A stretch of 64,000 nt of DNA. Source: GCA-003244245 sp050699515 (GTDB lineage Bacteria > Actinomycetota > Actinomycetes > Mycobacteriales > Pseudonocardiaceae). The position numbers and the translations under genes are program-made. Each line of letters opens with the position of its first letter. The first letter of the stretch is position 1. Positions 25,170 through 33,067 of this stretch are shown here, piece after piece. Under the pieces are notes generated by a model. That model was given only the letters and a program-made list of their open reading frames with translations, searched no databases and was not told the DNA's origin. The stretch lies in NCBI GenBank assembly GCA_050699515.1, contig JBOHFF010000079.1, positions 1 through 64,000 of the forward strand. Direction: 5' to 3'.

Positions 25170-25901
25170 TCACGGAGCGTGAAAACGCCGATCCGCTGCG
25201 ATGGCCTGCCCGCCTCGTTGTCGCACCCACGGCCAGGTGATCAAAGCCCAGGCCGCGGCGCCCAGGATCGCCGCGGAGAGGAGGTACCAGGGCCACGGCC
25301 CCAGCGCGTCGAGCACGGACGTCGCCCGCGGCTTGGCGTTGAGGAAACCGTAGTTGGTGCCCTCGGCCAGGTTGAACACGAACATCACCACTGCCCAGCC
25401 GATCGTGACCAGCACCGCGACTCGGTAGCTGTGCCAGTCCGGCCGCAGCCCCACCCCCCAGGCCAGATAGATTGCCGCCCACAGCACCAGGCCGTGCATG
25501 CCGAAGAACGACAGGAACTGCGGCGACGGGAAGTCCGGTCCGGTCAGCTCCGGGCTGAGAAATCCCTGCGCGGTGAGCGTCAGGCCCCAGAAGTAGGTCA
25601 GGGCGAACGCCGTGGATGAGTACGACCACAACGCCCACACCGCGGCCGCTGCAGCCAGGTCGCAGAGTTGCAATGGCAGCGAGTACTTGATTCCGTCCTG
25701 CCACGGCAGCAGGTAGTAGCCCTGTACCGGCACCAGGAACACAGCGAATACCAGGGCCGACGCCCTGCTCAACCGACGCGGGATCGGGGTGCCGCGGTAG
25801 CGCCGGCCAACGACGACGAGCGCCGCCGTGACCGCCACGAGCACCACAACGGCGCCACCGTGTGACCACCCGAACGCCTCGAACTGGCCTGCCGCCCACA
25901 T
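25170..25901 (-). CDS. TIGR02206-type integral membrane protein
   Basis: A 243-residue polytopic membrane protein from the ATG at 25901 (MWAAGQFEAFG); the longer frame adds residues with no membrane character. About seven hydrophobic segments are visible, with the family features QLCDLAAAAAVWAL, YFWGLTLTAQGFLSPEL, FFGMHGLVLWAAIYLAWG and YGFLNAKP. Relatives include YwaF of Bacillus; the function is unknown. It is divergent from the EcsC-like gene. Confidence 0.78.
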   Translation of the reverse strand: MWAAGQFEAFGWSHGGAVVVLVAVTAALVVVGRRYRGTPIPRRLSRASALVFAVFLVPVQGYYLLPWQDGIKYSLPLQLCDLAAAAAVWALWSYSSTAFALTYFWGLTLTAQGFLSPELTGPDFPSPQFLSFFGMHGLVLWAAIYLAWGVGLRPDWHSYRVAVLVTIGWAVVMFVFNLAEGTNYGFLNAKPRATSVLDALGPWPWYLLSAAILGAAAWALITWPWVRQRGGQAIAADRRFHAP

Positions 25902-25989
25902 CGGCCCCACACTCCCCGAGCCTAGCGACGCTTCCCTCGTTCCGCGCCGGTTCGACGGACCGTGGTTGGTCACCTGAATACTGTGTGAC

Positions 25990-26691
25990 ATGGATGAGAA
26001 GGAGGTGGGCCTGCCGGCAGTGCTGCTGCGTGGCGTGGAGAGGGCCATCAGCATCCAGCAGGCTCCCGTCGCCGCCTACGTGGCGCGGATGCGCCGAGCC
26101 CGGCCGGACGCGGACCCGGCAGAGATCATCACCTTGCTGGAGCGTCGCTATCTGGCCACGGTCACCGGCACCGGCGCCGCTGTGGGCGGGGTGGCGGCCG
26201 TACCGGCTGTCGGGACCGGTGCCGCCCTCGTGCTCAGTGGTGGGGAGACGGTGGTGTTCTTCGAGGCCACCGCACTGTTCGCGCTGGCCGTCGCTGAGGT
26301 GCACGGCATCCGGGTGATGGAGCGAGAGCGCCGCCGGACGCTCCTGCTCGCCGTCGTGCTGGGCGAGGGCGGTGCCATGCTGGTGGAGAAGATGACGGGC
26401 CGGAAGGGTCAGCATTGGGCGGAGCTGCTGCCCGAGGCGATCCCGCTGTCGTCGATCACCACGATCAATAAGACCCTCGGCCGCTGGTTCCTGAAGAGAT
26501 ACGTGCGCAAGCAAGGGATCCTGGTGATCGGTCGGCTCGCGCCGCTGGGTATCGGAGCGGCGATCGGGGCCGCTGGGAACCGGGCCTTCGGCCGCACGGT
26601 GGTCGCTGCCACCCACCGCGCGTTCGGCCCCCCACCGGCAAGCTTTGCCACCGACGGCACCGTGACGATCATCGAAGGCGAGATCGGTTAG
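25990..26691 (+). CDS. EcsC-like membrane-associated protein
   Basis: A 233-residue protein with a Gly/Ala-rich hydrophobic hairpin (TGTGAAVGGVAAVPAVGTGA, residues ~59-78) and a second Gly/Ala-rich segment (LAPLGIGAAIGAAGNRAFG), the layout of EcsC-like proteins. Function unknown; relatives associate with membranes. It precedes a GTPase gene on the same strand by about 170 bases, and both carry amphipathic membrane-type helices, so a joint membrane role is possible. Confidence 0.6.
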   Translation: MDEKEVGLPAVLLRGVERAISIQQAPVAAYVARMRRARPDADPAEIITLLERRYLATVTGTGAAVGGVAAVPAVGTGAALVLSGGETVVFFEATALFALAVAEVHGIRVMERERRRTLLLAVVLGEGGAMLVEKMTGRKGQHWAELLPEAIPLSSITTINKTLGRWFLKRYVRKQGILVIGRLAPLGIGAAIGAAGNRAFGRTVVAATHRAFGPPPASFATDGTVTIIEGEIG

Positions 26692-26862
26692 ACCCGAAAC
26701 TGCCGGTAAGGCATTAATGTCGGATATCGAGGCCGGTATTACGTGGCTCGAGGTGCGCCGATAAGGTTATGGCCGCCCACCGGGATCTTGGCGATTCTGA
26801 TCTTTGTTGGGCTTGTCTGTCATGTTGATCCATGATCGATGCGGCTGAACTGAGGAGACCTG

Positions 26863-28002
26863 ATGGACGGATCTTCCACTGGCTTACTCCGCTATAAGCC
26901 AGCGGGCCATGACGAGTTCAACCTCGAGAGTTTCTTCCGGGAAGGACTCTCGCAGGCGTTGCGGGGTAAAGCTCGGCTCAATGTGATGCTCGCCGGTCGC
27001 GTCGGCGTCGGTAAGAGCACGCTGGTCAACGCCATCTTCGGCGAGCCGATCGCTCCCACCGGTGTCGGTGCTTCCATTACCCGGAACATCGAGCGTTATG
27101 TTCGGCCGAATCTCCCGATCTCGGTGTATGACACTCCGGGTATCGAGCTCGGTGTTAAAACGGAGCTGATGGCGAGAGACTACCTCACTGAGATCAAGAG
27201 ACAGATGGGTGATGACGATACCCGGATCCACTTCTGTCTCTACTGCGTCCGGGCCCGCGATGAACGTTTCGAGGAGATGGAGTCGGACATCGTCCGGGCG
27301 TTGGCCAAAGAGGTCCTGGTGGCTCTCGTGCTGACGCAGTGCCCCAGTCCCGACGATGCCCGTGCCGACAACTTCGCGCGGTACGTCACTTCGCTGGGTC
27401 TTCCGGTCCTGGACGGGAAGTGCTTCCTGACACTCGCGGAGGAGGACAACCTCGCCGGCATCACGCTTCCGCCCTTCGGTCTGCCCGATCTCGTGAGCTC
27501 GATCTACCAGCAGCTACCAGAGGCAGAGCGCCACACGTTGGCGAGCTACCAGCGCGTATCGCTGGAACTCAAGATCGCAGAGGCGAGACGCTCGGTAAAC
27601 TTCAACACGGGCACGGCTGCGTTGATCGCGGCGACACCGATCCCACTCGTCGACTCCATTCCATTGAGCGCGCTGCAGATCAGTATGCTGGGTCAGATCG
27701 CCACCATCATGGGATTCAGGGTCGACCCCAAAGCTGTCGCCGTGGCCTTCTCCACCGTCCTCGGCGTGGCCTCGGTGGCCCGCACCACGGCGAGTTTCTT
27801 CAAGATTTTTCCTGGTACCGGCACAACCATCAATACGACAATCGCGTCCACCACTACGAAGCTTCTGGGCGAGGTGTTCATCACCGCCTGCGCGAAGGTG
27901 CTCACTCGACAGATGACAGGTGAGCGGATACACCAGGACGATATCGTGGTCGAACTGATCAAGGAGCTGCCACCGATGCTCAGCGAAGCTCTTCACACGT
28001 AG
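26863..28002 (+). CDS. Era/dynamin-like GTPase with C-terminal membrane-type helices
   Basis: A 379-residue protein starting at ATG 26863 after GAGGAG. The G1 loop is GRVGVGKST (45-53), G2 TGVGASITR, and G3 DTPG (90-93). The G4 position reads TQCP rather than NKxD/TKxD, so guanine specificity may be relaxed. The C-terminal half (residues ~240-340) is hydrophobic with TGTAALIAATPIPLVDSIPL and DPKAVAVAFSTVLGVASVA, like DUF697/YcjF-type tails. Resembles bacterial IRG-like or 50S-binding-type GTPases; the cellular role is unknown. Upstream EcsC-like gene as possible partner. Confidence 0.75.
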   Translation: MDGSSTGLLRYKPAGHDEFNLESFFREGLSQALRGKARLNVMLAGRVGVGKSTLVNAIFGEPIAPTGVGASITRNIERYVRPNLPISVYDTPGIELGVKTELMARDYLTEIKRQMGDDDTRIHFCLYCVRARDERFEEMESDIVRALAKEVLVALVLTQCPSPDDARADNFARYVTSLGLPVLDGKCFLTLAEEDNLAGITLPPFGLPDLVSSIYQQLPEAERHTLASYQRVSLELKIAEARRSVNFNTGTAALIAATPIPLVDSIPLSALQISMLGQIATIMGFRVDPKAVAVAFSTVLGVASVARTTASFFKIFPGTGTTINTTIASTTTKLLGEVFITACAKVLTRQMTGERIHQDDIVVELIKELPPMLSEALHT

Positions 28003-28010
28003 GACGGCCG

Positions 28011-28370
28011 TCAGCGGTCTGGATGGGCGCGGAGCGCGGCGCATATCCCGGAGCAGCTGGCGCAGGGCAGGCCGCAGGACCCTGTTTCGCCCTCCGGCGG
28101 TGGAGTTTGTGCCTGCCCGGCGAGACGCTGCTTGTCCTCGTCGGTCAGCCGAGCGAATTCCTCGGTGAGACCGGCGAAGACCACATCACTGAACGCCGCC
28201 GTGGCGGACGCATCGATAAGGCTGCGCCGCCCGGCCAGCACGTCATCGATCAGAGTGCGGAAGTCCGGGTTGTCGCTGTGTTCACTCAGCAGCGTGAGCG
28301 CGTCCCGCAGTTCCTGAGATGGTTCCGGTTCCGGGCATCCGCCCTCCGTCATGGGCTCGTGGTCGGCCAT
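28011..28370 (-). CDS. Small acidic protein with Cys-rich tail
   Basis: A 119-residue helical, acidic protein with no recognised family. Its end, GSCGLPCASCSGICAALR, contains four closely spaced cysteines that could bind zinc or an Fe-S cluster. It is convergent with the GTPase gene (eight bases between stops). The coding call rests on clean GC3 bias and amino-acid composition. Confidence 0.6.
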   Translation of the reverse strand: MADHEPMTEGGCPEPEPSQELRDALTLLSEHSDNPDFRTLIDDVLAGRRSLIDASATAAFSDVVFAGLTEEFARLTDEDKQRLAGQAQTPPPEGETGSCGLPCASCSGICAALRAHPDR

Positions 28371-28490
28371 CGCTCCTCATCGGTGGTGGTCTCGGGCGCT
28401 AGCTGGTTGCGCGTTCCGGCAGGTCGCAGTGCGCACCAAGAGGCCATTGTGCACGATCACGTGCGTTGCTCCCTGCGGCTGCCGGCGGTT

Positions 28491-28952
28491 TCAACGCTGG
28501 CGGGCGTACTTGCAGGTGAGTTGGGCCTGGGCCAGCACCTTGCCCGACAGCGCTGAGGGCAGATCCCACCGGGGGCTGGCACCCTCGACGAGGCCGCTGG
28601 GCTCGGACAAGGCGAGCAGCGTGAAGATGTAGCGGCGCGGCCTGCTGATGCCGTACGGAGGGCAGGGTCCGGCCCAGTCCGAGCGTCCGTAGTCGTTCTT
28701 GCCGCCGACAGCGCCCGCGGGCACCTTCCCTTCCTCAATCCCACCAGTGGCGGGATTGAGCCCGAAGAGAACCCAGTAGACCTGGGTCCCGCCCGGGGCG
28801 TCCGGATCCTCGAAGATCAGGACCAGCTCCGCGGTGCCGTCCGGGACTTCCGACCAGTCCAGCGGGGGTGAGATGTTCTCGCCGTCACAGGTGTACTGGA
28901 CGGGAAGGGCAGCGTTGTCGGCGAAGGCCGAGCTGGTGAGTGTGAGCGGCAT
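28491..28952 (-). CDS. YbhB/YbcL-family PEBP-like protein
   Basis: A 153-residue phosphatidylethanolamine-binding-like protein. Family motifs are visible in order: YTCDGENISPPLDWSEVP, LVLIFEDPDAPGG, GKNDYGRSDWAGPCPPYG and RYIFTLLALS. The length is normal for bacterial Raf-kinase-inhibitor-like proteins. The bacterial function is not well defined. No operon partner is evident. Confidence 0.9.
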   Translation of the reverse strand: MPLTLTSSAFADNAALPVQYTCDGENISPPLDWSEVPDGTAELVLIFEDPDAPGGTQVYWVLFGLNPATGGIEEGKVPAGAVGGKNDYGRSDWAGPCPPYGISRPRRYIFTLLALSEPSGLVEGASPRWDLPSALSGKVLAQAQLTCKYARQR

Positions 28953-29020
28953 AGTAAATCGATGCTACCGCCGATCGCTGCGCCGGTCCGGATACCGTTC
29001 TTTCCGGTAACGCTGATCGG

Positions 29021-29806
29021 TCAGCGGATGTCGGCCAGGAGTTGGTCGAGGCGTTGCGCGAGTTGCGCGAGGGTCGCGGGGGCCAGCGTGGTCCACGCTG
29101 TGCCGTCCGGACCGCGCAGGGGCTGGAGGGTGTACCCGCCACGCTCGGTGGCGAGATAGACCAGTGCCGTGGCCGCGGAGTGCCTGGTGCCGCTCCGGTC
29201 CCGGCGGGCCGCGCCGAATCTCCCGCCGCCGGGTTTGGGCCCGCGGATCATGGCCGCGAAGGACTGCGCGTCGGCGGGCTTGACCCCGCCGCGGACCAAC
29301 CCCTTCGCCAGTTGCTCCCCGGTGAGCCCCGGTTTCCCGTCCTGGGTGGGCTGCTCCAGCAGCGCCGAGGGCACCGACACCGACGAGCCCGGCCCGGCGG
29401 GGCGATCCGGCAGCTGCCGGGCGACCGCGGTGCACAGCTCGCCAGCCGGGCCGGTGCGCACCAGCAGCCGATGTTCGTCGAGCATCGCCAGCACGGCCCA
29501 CTCACCGCGTGATCCGGCGAGTAACCGCACCCGAGCGGCTCCGGCGTGCAGCTGTCCGTTGATCTCCTGCTGGGGACTGGCCAGCAACCGCAGCGAGTCC
29601 GCCACGTCCGGCGCAATGCCGCGATGATCGGCCAGCCCGCGGGTCCGCAGCGCGTCGAGCGTGCTGCCCAGTTGGGCCCGCCGCTCGTCCTCAGTCAGCT
29701 CCGGGAGGCCCGGCAGTTCCATGTTCCAGTGCCGGGTACCCAGACCCAAGGTGCGCCACAAGGCGCGGTACTCCTCGTGGGTCAGCTCGACCGCGGTGCC
29801 GCGCAC
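29021..29806 (-). CDS. espG: ESX secretion-associated EspG-family chaperone
   Basis: A 261-residue EspG-like protein: N-terminal ELTHEEYRALWRTLGLG, central HAGAARVRLLAGSRGEWAVL and VLAMLDEHRLLVRTG, C-terminal GGYTLQPLRGPDGTAWTTLA. EspG proteins bind PE/PPE-type substrates and deliver them to a type VII secretion system. It is last in a four-gene operon, 14 bases after the PPE-like gene, its probable client. Confidence 0.82.
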   Translation of the reverse strand: MRGTAVELTHEEYRALWRTLGLGTRHWNMELPGLPELTEDERRAQLGSTLDALRTRGLADHRGIAPDVADSLRLLASPQQEINGQLHAGAARVRLLAGSRGEWAVLAMLDEHRLLVRTGPAGELCTAVARQLPDRPAGPGSSVSVPSALLEQPTQDGKPGLTGEQLAKGLVRGGVKPADAQSFAAMIRGPKPGGGRFGAARRDRSGTRHSAATALVYLATERGGYTLQPLRGPDGTAWTTLAPATLAQLAQRLDQLLADIR

Positions 29807-29819
29807 GGGGTCTCCGGCC

Positions 29820-31028
29820 TCAGTAATCGGCGCCGATCACCGGCGGGGCGGTGGGCGGCAGGTCACCGACGATCGTGTTCGAGTCGTCGTGCAGGAGGTA
29901 TTTGCTGCGGTGCTCTCCGTCCGGCTCGCCCCGCTGGCCGGCACCTGCGGCGAACGGTTGACCGTAACCGGCGCCTCCGGCGTTGCGGCCCGCACCGGCT
30001 GCGCCACCGCGAGCACCGCTCATCTCTTCAGGTGAGGGGTGCGGGCCAGCGGTAGGACGGGGGCCGAACTCGGCGCTGGGCCGCTGGCTGAACTCGGCGT
30101 GGCGTGCTCCACCACCCCCGCCCGCACCACCGGCTCGTGTTCCCGTGCGATTCGGTGGTACCGCGCTGACCGCGGCACCCAGTCCCGCGCTGGCCGCCAG
30201 TGTTCCGGGAGGCAGGCCCTGGCTGGGTGTCGAGCTCCCCGGCCAGCCGTTGGATGGCGCGACGCTGCTCCCGGGTGCGCCTGGCGCAAGCTGCGAGACC
30301 GTGGCTGCCGGCCGGTTGGTGGCCGACTGACGGGCTACCGGTTGAGGAGTCACTGACTGGTGAGTAGCTGGCTGGTGGGCCGCCATGAGGTGGGCCGGTG
30401 CGCCACCACCCACCGTCGGTGCCGGGGCGGAGACACCGACGGTGGAGCCGGACAATGGTAGAGATCCGACGCTGCTGTCCAATGCTTGCGGCGCGGTGAA
30501 AGCCGGCGCGGCATCGACGTTCGGATTCGAGCTGGCCTGATACACCCGCATCGCCTGCCTGGCCTGCTCGGCGGCTTCCTGCTGGCGTTGCTGGGCTTTC
30601 TCCTCCTCGGAGGTCACCCCGGGGAACCAGTCCATCTTCTCGGCGGTCCACTCGCCGGGATCGCTGAAGAAGCCAGTCGATTGCGGTGCCGGCGGGACCG
30701 GCGGGACGCTGTTCTTTGCCCTGACCCAGTAATCGGCTTGCTCCTGCGTCCGCAGCGCCGTGGTGGCCGCGATCTGCGCGACATCGTCCATCCACGGCAG
30801 CATCGCGCCAGTGGCCGCTACCGCCGCCTGTGCCGCCGCGCCGTCCCGGTTGGCGATGATGTTACTGATCACGCTCTCCACGAAAGACTTCCCGGTGGAC
30901 CCGATCTCGTGGCCGAGCTTCTGCCACTCCTGGCTGACCTGCTGCAGCGCGCCCGAGCCCGACCCGCCATTGATGTGATCGAAGATCACCTGATGGCTGG
31001 TGTCGTCGTAGTCGAAGTTCGTCCCCAT
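29820..31028 (-). CDS. PPE-like type VII secretion substrate with low-complexity tail
   Basis: A 402-residue protein. Residues 1-130 are helical with the WxG/PPE-like pattern (LQQVSQEWQKLGHEIGSTGK, MLPWMDDVAQIAATTAL). From about 165 the protein is Pro/Ala/Ser/Gly-rich with GGAGGGGGARHAEF and ends in a conserved-looking HDDSNTIVGDLPPTAPPVIG. In Pseudonocardiales such proteins are encoded beside EspG and DUF3558 lipoproteins. It is probably secreted or surface exposed. Confidence 0.75.
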   Translation of the reverse strand: MGTNFDYDDTSHQVIFDHINGGSGSGALQQVSQEWQKLGHEIGSTGKSFVESVISNIIANRDGAAAQAAVAATGAMLPWMDDVAQIAATTALRTQEQADYWVRAKNSVPPVPPAPQSTGFFSDPGEWTAEKMDWFPGVTSEEEKAQQRQQEAAEQARQAMRVYQASSNPNVDAAPAFTAPQALDSSVGSLPLSGSTVGVSAPAPTVGGGAPAHLMAAHQPATHQSVTPQPVARQSATNRPAATVSQLAPGAPGSSVAPSNGWPGSSTPSQGLPPGTLAASAGLGAAVSAVPPNRTGTRAGGAGGGGGARHAEFSQRPSAEFGPRPTAGPHPSPEEMSGARGGAAGAGRNAGGAGYGQPFAAGAGQRGEPDGEHRSKYLLHDDSNTIVGDLPPTAPPVIGADY

Positions 31029-31037
31029 CGCTGCCCC

Positions 31038-31634
31038 TCAGCTCTTCGGCGGCAAATTCATCAGCACCGCCGCCGCCACCTGTTTATTTATCTCGCACGC
31101 TTGCTGTGGGTTGTCATTGAATTCTTTGGATCTGTATCCCACCGAGACGCTCTGGTGCTCCGCCGGCTTGATGTCAATATCACAACTAGGATCGTCGGCA
31201 TTCGTTCGCTTGATGATAGCAGGATAGCCCAGGATTTCGGTGAGCTCGAAGAATGGGTAGCTCTGCCGTCTGCTGTAGACTGTCTCCAAGGTCGGATTGT
31301 TCGTAAACATGCTGACATCGACCGTACGGATTGTCTGCCGGTCGCGGGTTGTCGCTGTCCATTCACAGCGCAGGGTGCCGAGCAACCCTTCCATTTGATC
31401 TGGCGGGAGATCAAGGCCGAATCCCTTCGCCTGTTGCGCGGTCAGCAACTCGCACGGTCGACGAGCCATCGCGGCGACATCGCGTGCGTTGCTCGTGACC
31501 GGCGGAATCGGGCTCACCGCTGGTGGTGGGCCCGACGGGGCCGATTCTGGCGTCGCATTCTGGCCTTCGCTACACCCCGCCAGCGTGATCGCCGAGCCAG
31601 CCACGATCACAGCTGCTACCAGACGGGCCCTCAT
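31038..31634 (-). CDS. DUF3558 lipoprotein
   Basis: A 198-residue protein with signal peptide and lipobox (VAAVIVAGSAITLAGC, Cys21), a Pro/Ser-rich linker, and a DUF3558 domain starting ARRPCELLTAQQAKGFGL, with CEWTATTRDRQ and CDIDIKPAEHQSVSV; paired cysteines are probably disulfide-bonded outside the membrane. DUF3558 lipoproteins recur in ESX-type clusters of this order. Its start overlaps the upstream gene stop (ATGA at 31631-31634). Confidence 0.85.
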   Translation of the reverse strand: MRARLVAAVIVAGSAITLAGCSEGQNATPESAPSGPPPAVSPIPPVTSNARDVAAMARRPCELLTAQQAKGFGLDLPPDQMEGLLGTLRCEWTATTRDRQTIRTVDVSMFTNNPTLETVYSRRQSYPFFELTEILGYPAIIKRTNADDPSCDIDIKPAEHQSVSVGYRSKEFNDNPQQACEINKQVAAAVLMNLPPKS

Positions 31635-32056
31635 ATCATCAGTCCCGGGCTGGGGTCCTTCGGGATGTTCAGCTCGTCGACCTGCAGGTAGGTTGTCAGA
31701 TCCTCGCGCAATTTGTGCGCCAAGTCCTCGAGCTGCTTCGCGCCTCCAACAAGAGTTGCGGCCAAGTTGTTCTCACCCGCATCAGATGCCCACTTGCCAA
31801 TCTGGACGACCGCGTTCAGGCTGACTCCATCGAGGCCAGGAGCTGGGATGCTCGCCAAGTTCTCCGCCACCTTGGACCGGTTTCTGAAGAACTTGGCAGC
31901 GTGTTCGAGGTCGGCGATGGCTTGCGGGACGCGCTCATAGTCGATCGAGAAGCCAGCCGCGGCGCCGTTGCCGCCGAGCAGGGCGTCCAGTGGCGCGCTG
32001 TCCAGCACGTTGCCCGTGTCGCCGGCGGGACTGGGCCACCGGATCTCGCTACTCAC
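31631..32056 (-). CDS. ESX-cluster helical protein (possible WXG-like)
   Basis: A 141-residue mainly helical protein, first in the operon with the DUF3558 lipoprotein, PPE-like protein and EspG. Residues ~40-110 (YERVPQAIADLEHAAKFFRN, NNLAATLVGGAKQLEDLAHK) resemble the helical hairpin of ESX-type proteins, but no WxG motif is clear. A role as secreted partner is inferred from the operon. Confidence 0.65.
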   Translation of the reverse strand: MSSEIRWPSPAGDTGNVLDSAPLDALLGGNGAAAGFSIDYERVPQAIADLEHAAKFFRNRSKVAENLASIPAPGLDGVSLNAVVQIGKWASDAGENNLAATLVGGAKQLEDLAHKLREDLTTYLQVDELNIPKDPSPGLMI

Positions 32057-32124
32057 CGTGTTCCCCTTGTACGCATCGTGTCACGTCAGCCATGCAGTTT
32101 GCCACACTCCACCCATCCATCCTT

Positions 32125-32186
32125 CGACATGGAGCCAGATCGGGGTGATCCACCGTTCCGCAGGCCGTTATGGCTCCATGTCGGGG
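32125..32186. repeat. Dispersed palindromic repeat family A, copy 1 (two arms)
   Basis: The left arm CGACATGGAGCCAGATCGG (from 32125) and the right arm TATGGCTCCATGTCGGGG (to 32186) are inverted and pair over at least 13 bases. The right arm encodes the last residues and stop of the regulator at 32168-32866. The element lies between two tandem minus-strand genes and could act as a terminator-like hairpin. Confidence 0.7.
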
Positions 32187-32866
32187 GTGGGGGCGAGGCG
32201 CACGCAGCAGTACGGCGGGGTGGGGGATAGGTGGGCGGTGAGGCCGGTGGGGGGGAGGCCGTCGAGCAGGCCCTCGAGCAGGCGCAGGTTCATCCCGCAT
32301 ACGAGAGTGGTGTACTCCTGCGCCAGCGCGTGGAAGGGACAGTTGGCGAGCGTGATGTGCTCGCCGTCGGTGCGGGGCTCGAAACCGTGGGTCTCGAGTA
32401 CCCGTAGCGCGGTATCCCGGGCATCACTGTCGCCGGCGGCGGCGCACGCCGTCTCGCCGAGTTGCCTGCCCAGCTGGTAGGCGCGCTGATCGAGAATCGC
32501 CCGCGGCGAGTCGCCGGAGCGCTCGGCGTGCTCGAGTGCACTGGATAACAGCCGCCCGGCCAGCTCGTATCGGCGCTGGGGCAGCGAGACCGCCACGTCC
32601 TGATCCGATCTTCGGTACAGCTTGGCCGGGCGTCCCGCACCGGGGCCGGTGCGGCCGGTGCGTCGCTGGTAGACCACGTCGAGCAGCTTCTCGTCCACCA
32701 GACGGTCGAGGTGGAACGCCGCAGTCGTGCGCGGCAGCTCGAGAGCTGCGGCGGCCTCGTCGCGACCGACCGGCGCGGGTTGGCGCACCACGTAGTCATA
32801 CAGCTGCCTGCGGGTCGGCTCGTCGAGCGCGGCTACCGCTGAGATCTGGTCCTCCCAGGACTCCAT
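32168..32866 (-). CDS. ArsR/SufR-like regulator with C-terminal cysteines
   Basis: A 232-residue regulator with a winged helix at about 15-85 (ALDEPTRRQLYDYVVRQ, LPRTTAAFHLDRLVDEKLL). The C-terminal domain carries Cys176 (NCPFHALAQEY), Cys190 (LVCGMNLRLLEGL) and Cys220-221 (PPYCCVRL). This spacing is like SufR-type regulators that bind an Fe-S cluster, so a redox or iron sensor is likely (inference). It is divergent from the small ORF/phospholipase-like/ferredoxin-reductase operon, with a palindromic operator between, so it probably represses that operon and perhaps itself. Its last four residues come from repeat family A. Confidence 0.8.
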   Translation of the reverse strand: MESWEDQISAVAALDEPTRRQLYDYVVRQPAPVGRDEAAAALELPRTTAAFHLDRLVDEKLLDVVYQRRTGRTGPGAGRPAKLYRRSDQDVAVSLPQRRYELAGRLLSSALEHAERSGDSPRAILDQRAYQLGRQLGETACAAAGDSDARDTALRVLETHGFEPRTDGEHITLANCPFHALAQEYTTLVCGMNLRLLEGLLDGLPPTGLTAHLSPTPPYCCVRLAPTPDMEP

Positions 32867-32883
32867 TCTATAACCAACTTCTG

Positions 32884-32933
32884 TTGACGAAACGAGGAAT
32901 GAGTTCTAACGTTAACATATAACGTTTTTAGAA
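32884..32933 (+). promoter_or_regulatory. Promoter with palindromic operator over the -10 box
   Basis: TTGACG at 32884-32889 and TAACGT at 32907-32912 (17-base spacing) fit a sigma-70 type promoter for the rightward operon. The perfect palindrome AACGTTAACATATAACGTT (32908-32926) covers the -10, and an outer TTCTA...TAGAA pair extends it to 32904-32933. This is the best operator candidate for the divergent Cys-rich regulator. Confidence 0.6.
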
Positions 32934-32947
32934 GGAGGGGAGCGCCG

Positions 32948-33067
32948 ATGGATTGCCGGCGCACCGGGCCCCCAGCGGGCGCCGGTGTAGTGAGCGAGGC
33001 GGGACGGACCTCTGGCTTCCCCGCCGCTCACCGCACCGTCCGCCACCCGAGGGCAGGACCCAGATGA
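32948..33067 (+). CDS. Small ORF of 39 codons, coupled to the next gene
   Basis: The ATG at 32948 follows a near-perfect ribosome site AAGGAGGGG (32932-32940) that sits directly after the operator. The frame encodes MDCRRTGPPAGAG and a further Arg/Pro/Ala-rich stretch, and its TGA overlaps the ATG of the next gene (ATGA, 33064-33067). The signal strongly suggests translation; the product resembles no family I know. It may be a leader peptide that couples translation or a small functional protein. Confidence 0.5.
   Translation: MDCRRTGPPAGAGVVSEAGRTSGFPAAHRTVRHPRAGPR

Noticed and set aside
25057..26616. A 519-residue minus-strand frame
   Set aside because: It is a shadow of the TIGR02206 and EcsC-like genes, with unlikely His/Arg/Gly-rich composition. 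The real genes on both strands explain the DNA.
26718..26765. A 15-codon ORF (MSDIEAGITWLEVRR) before the GTPase gene
   Set aside because: No ribosome-binding site and too short to judge. Chance is the simplest explanation.
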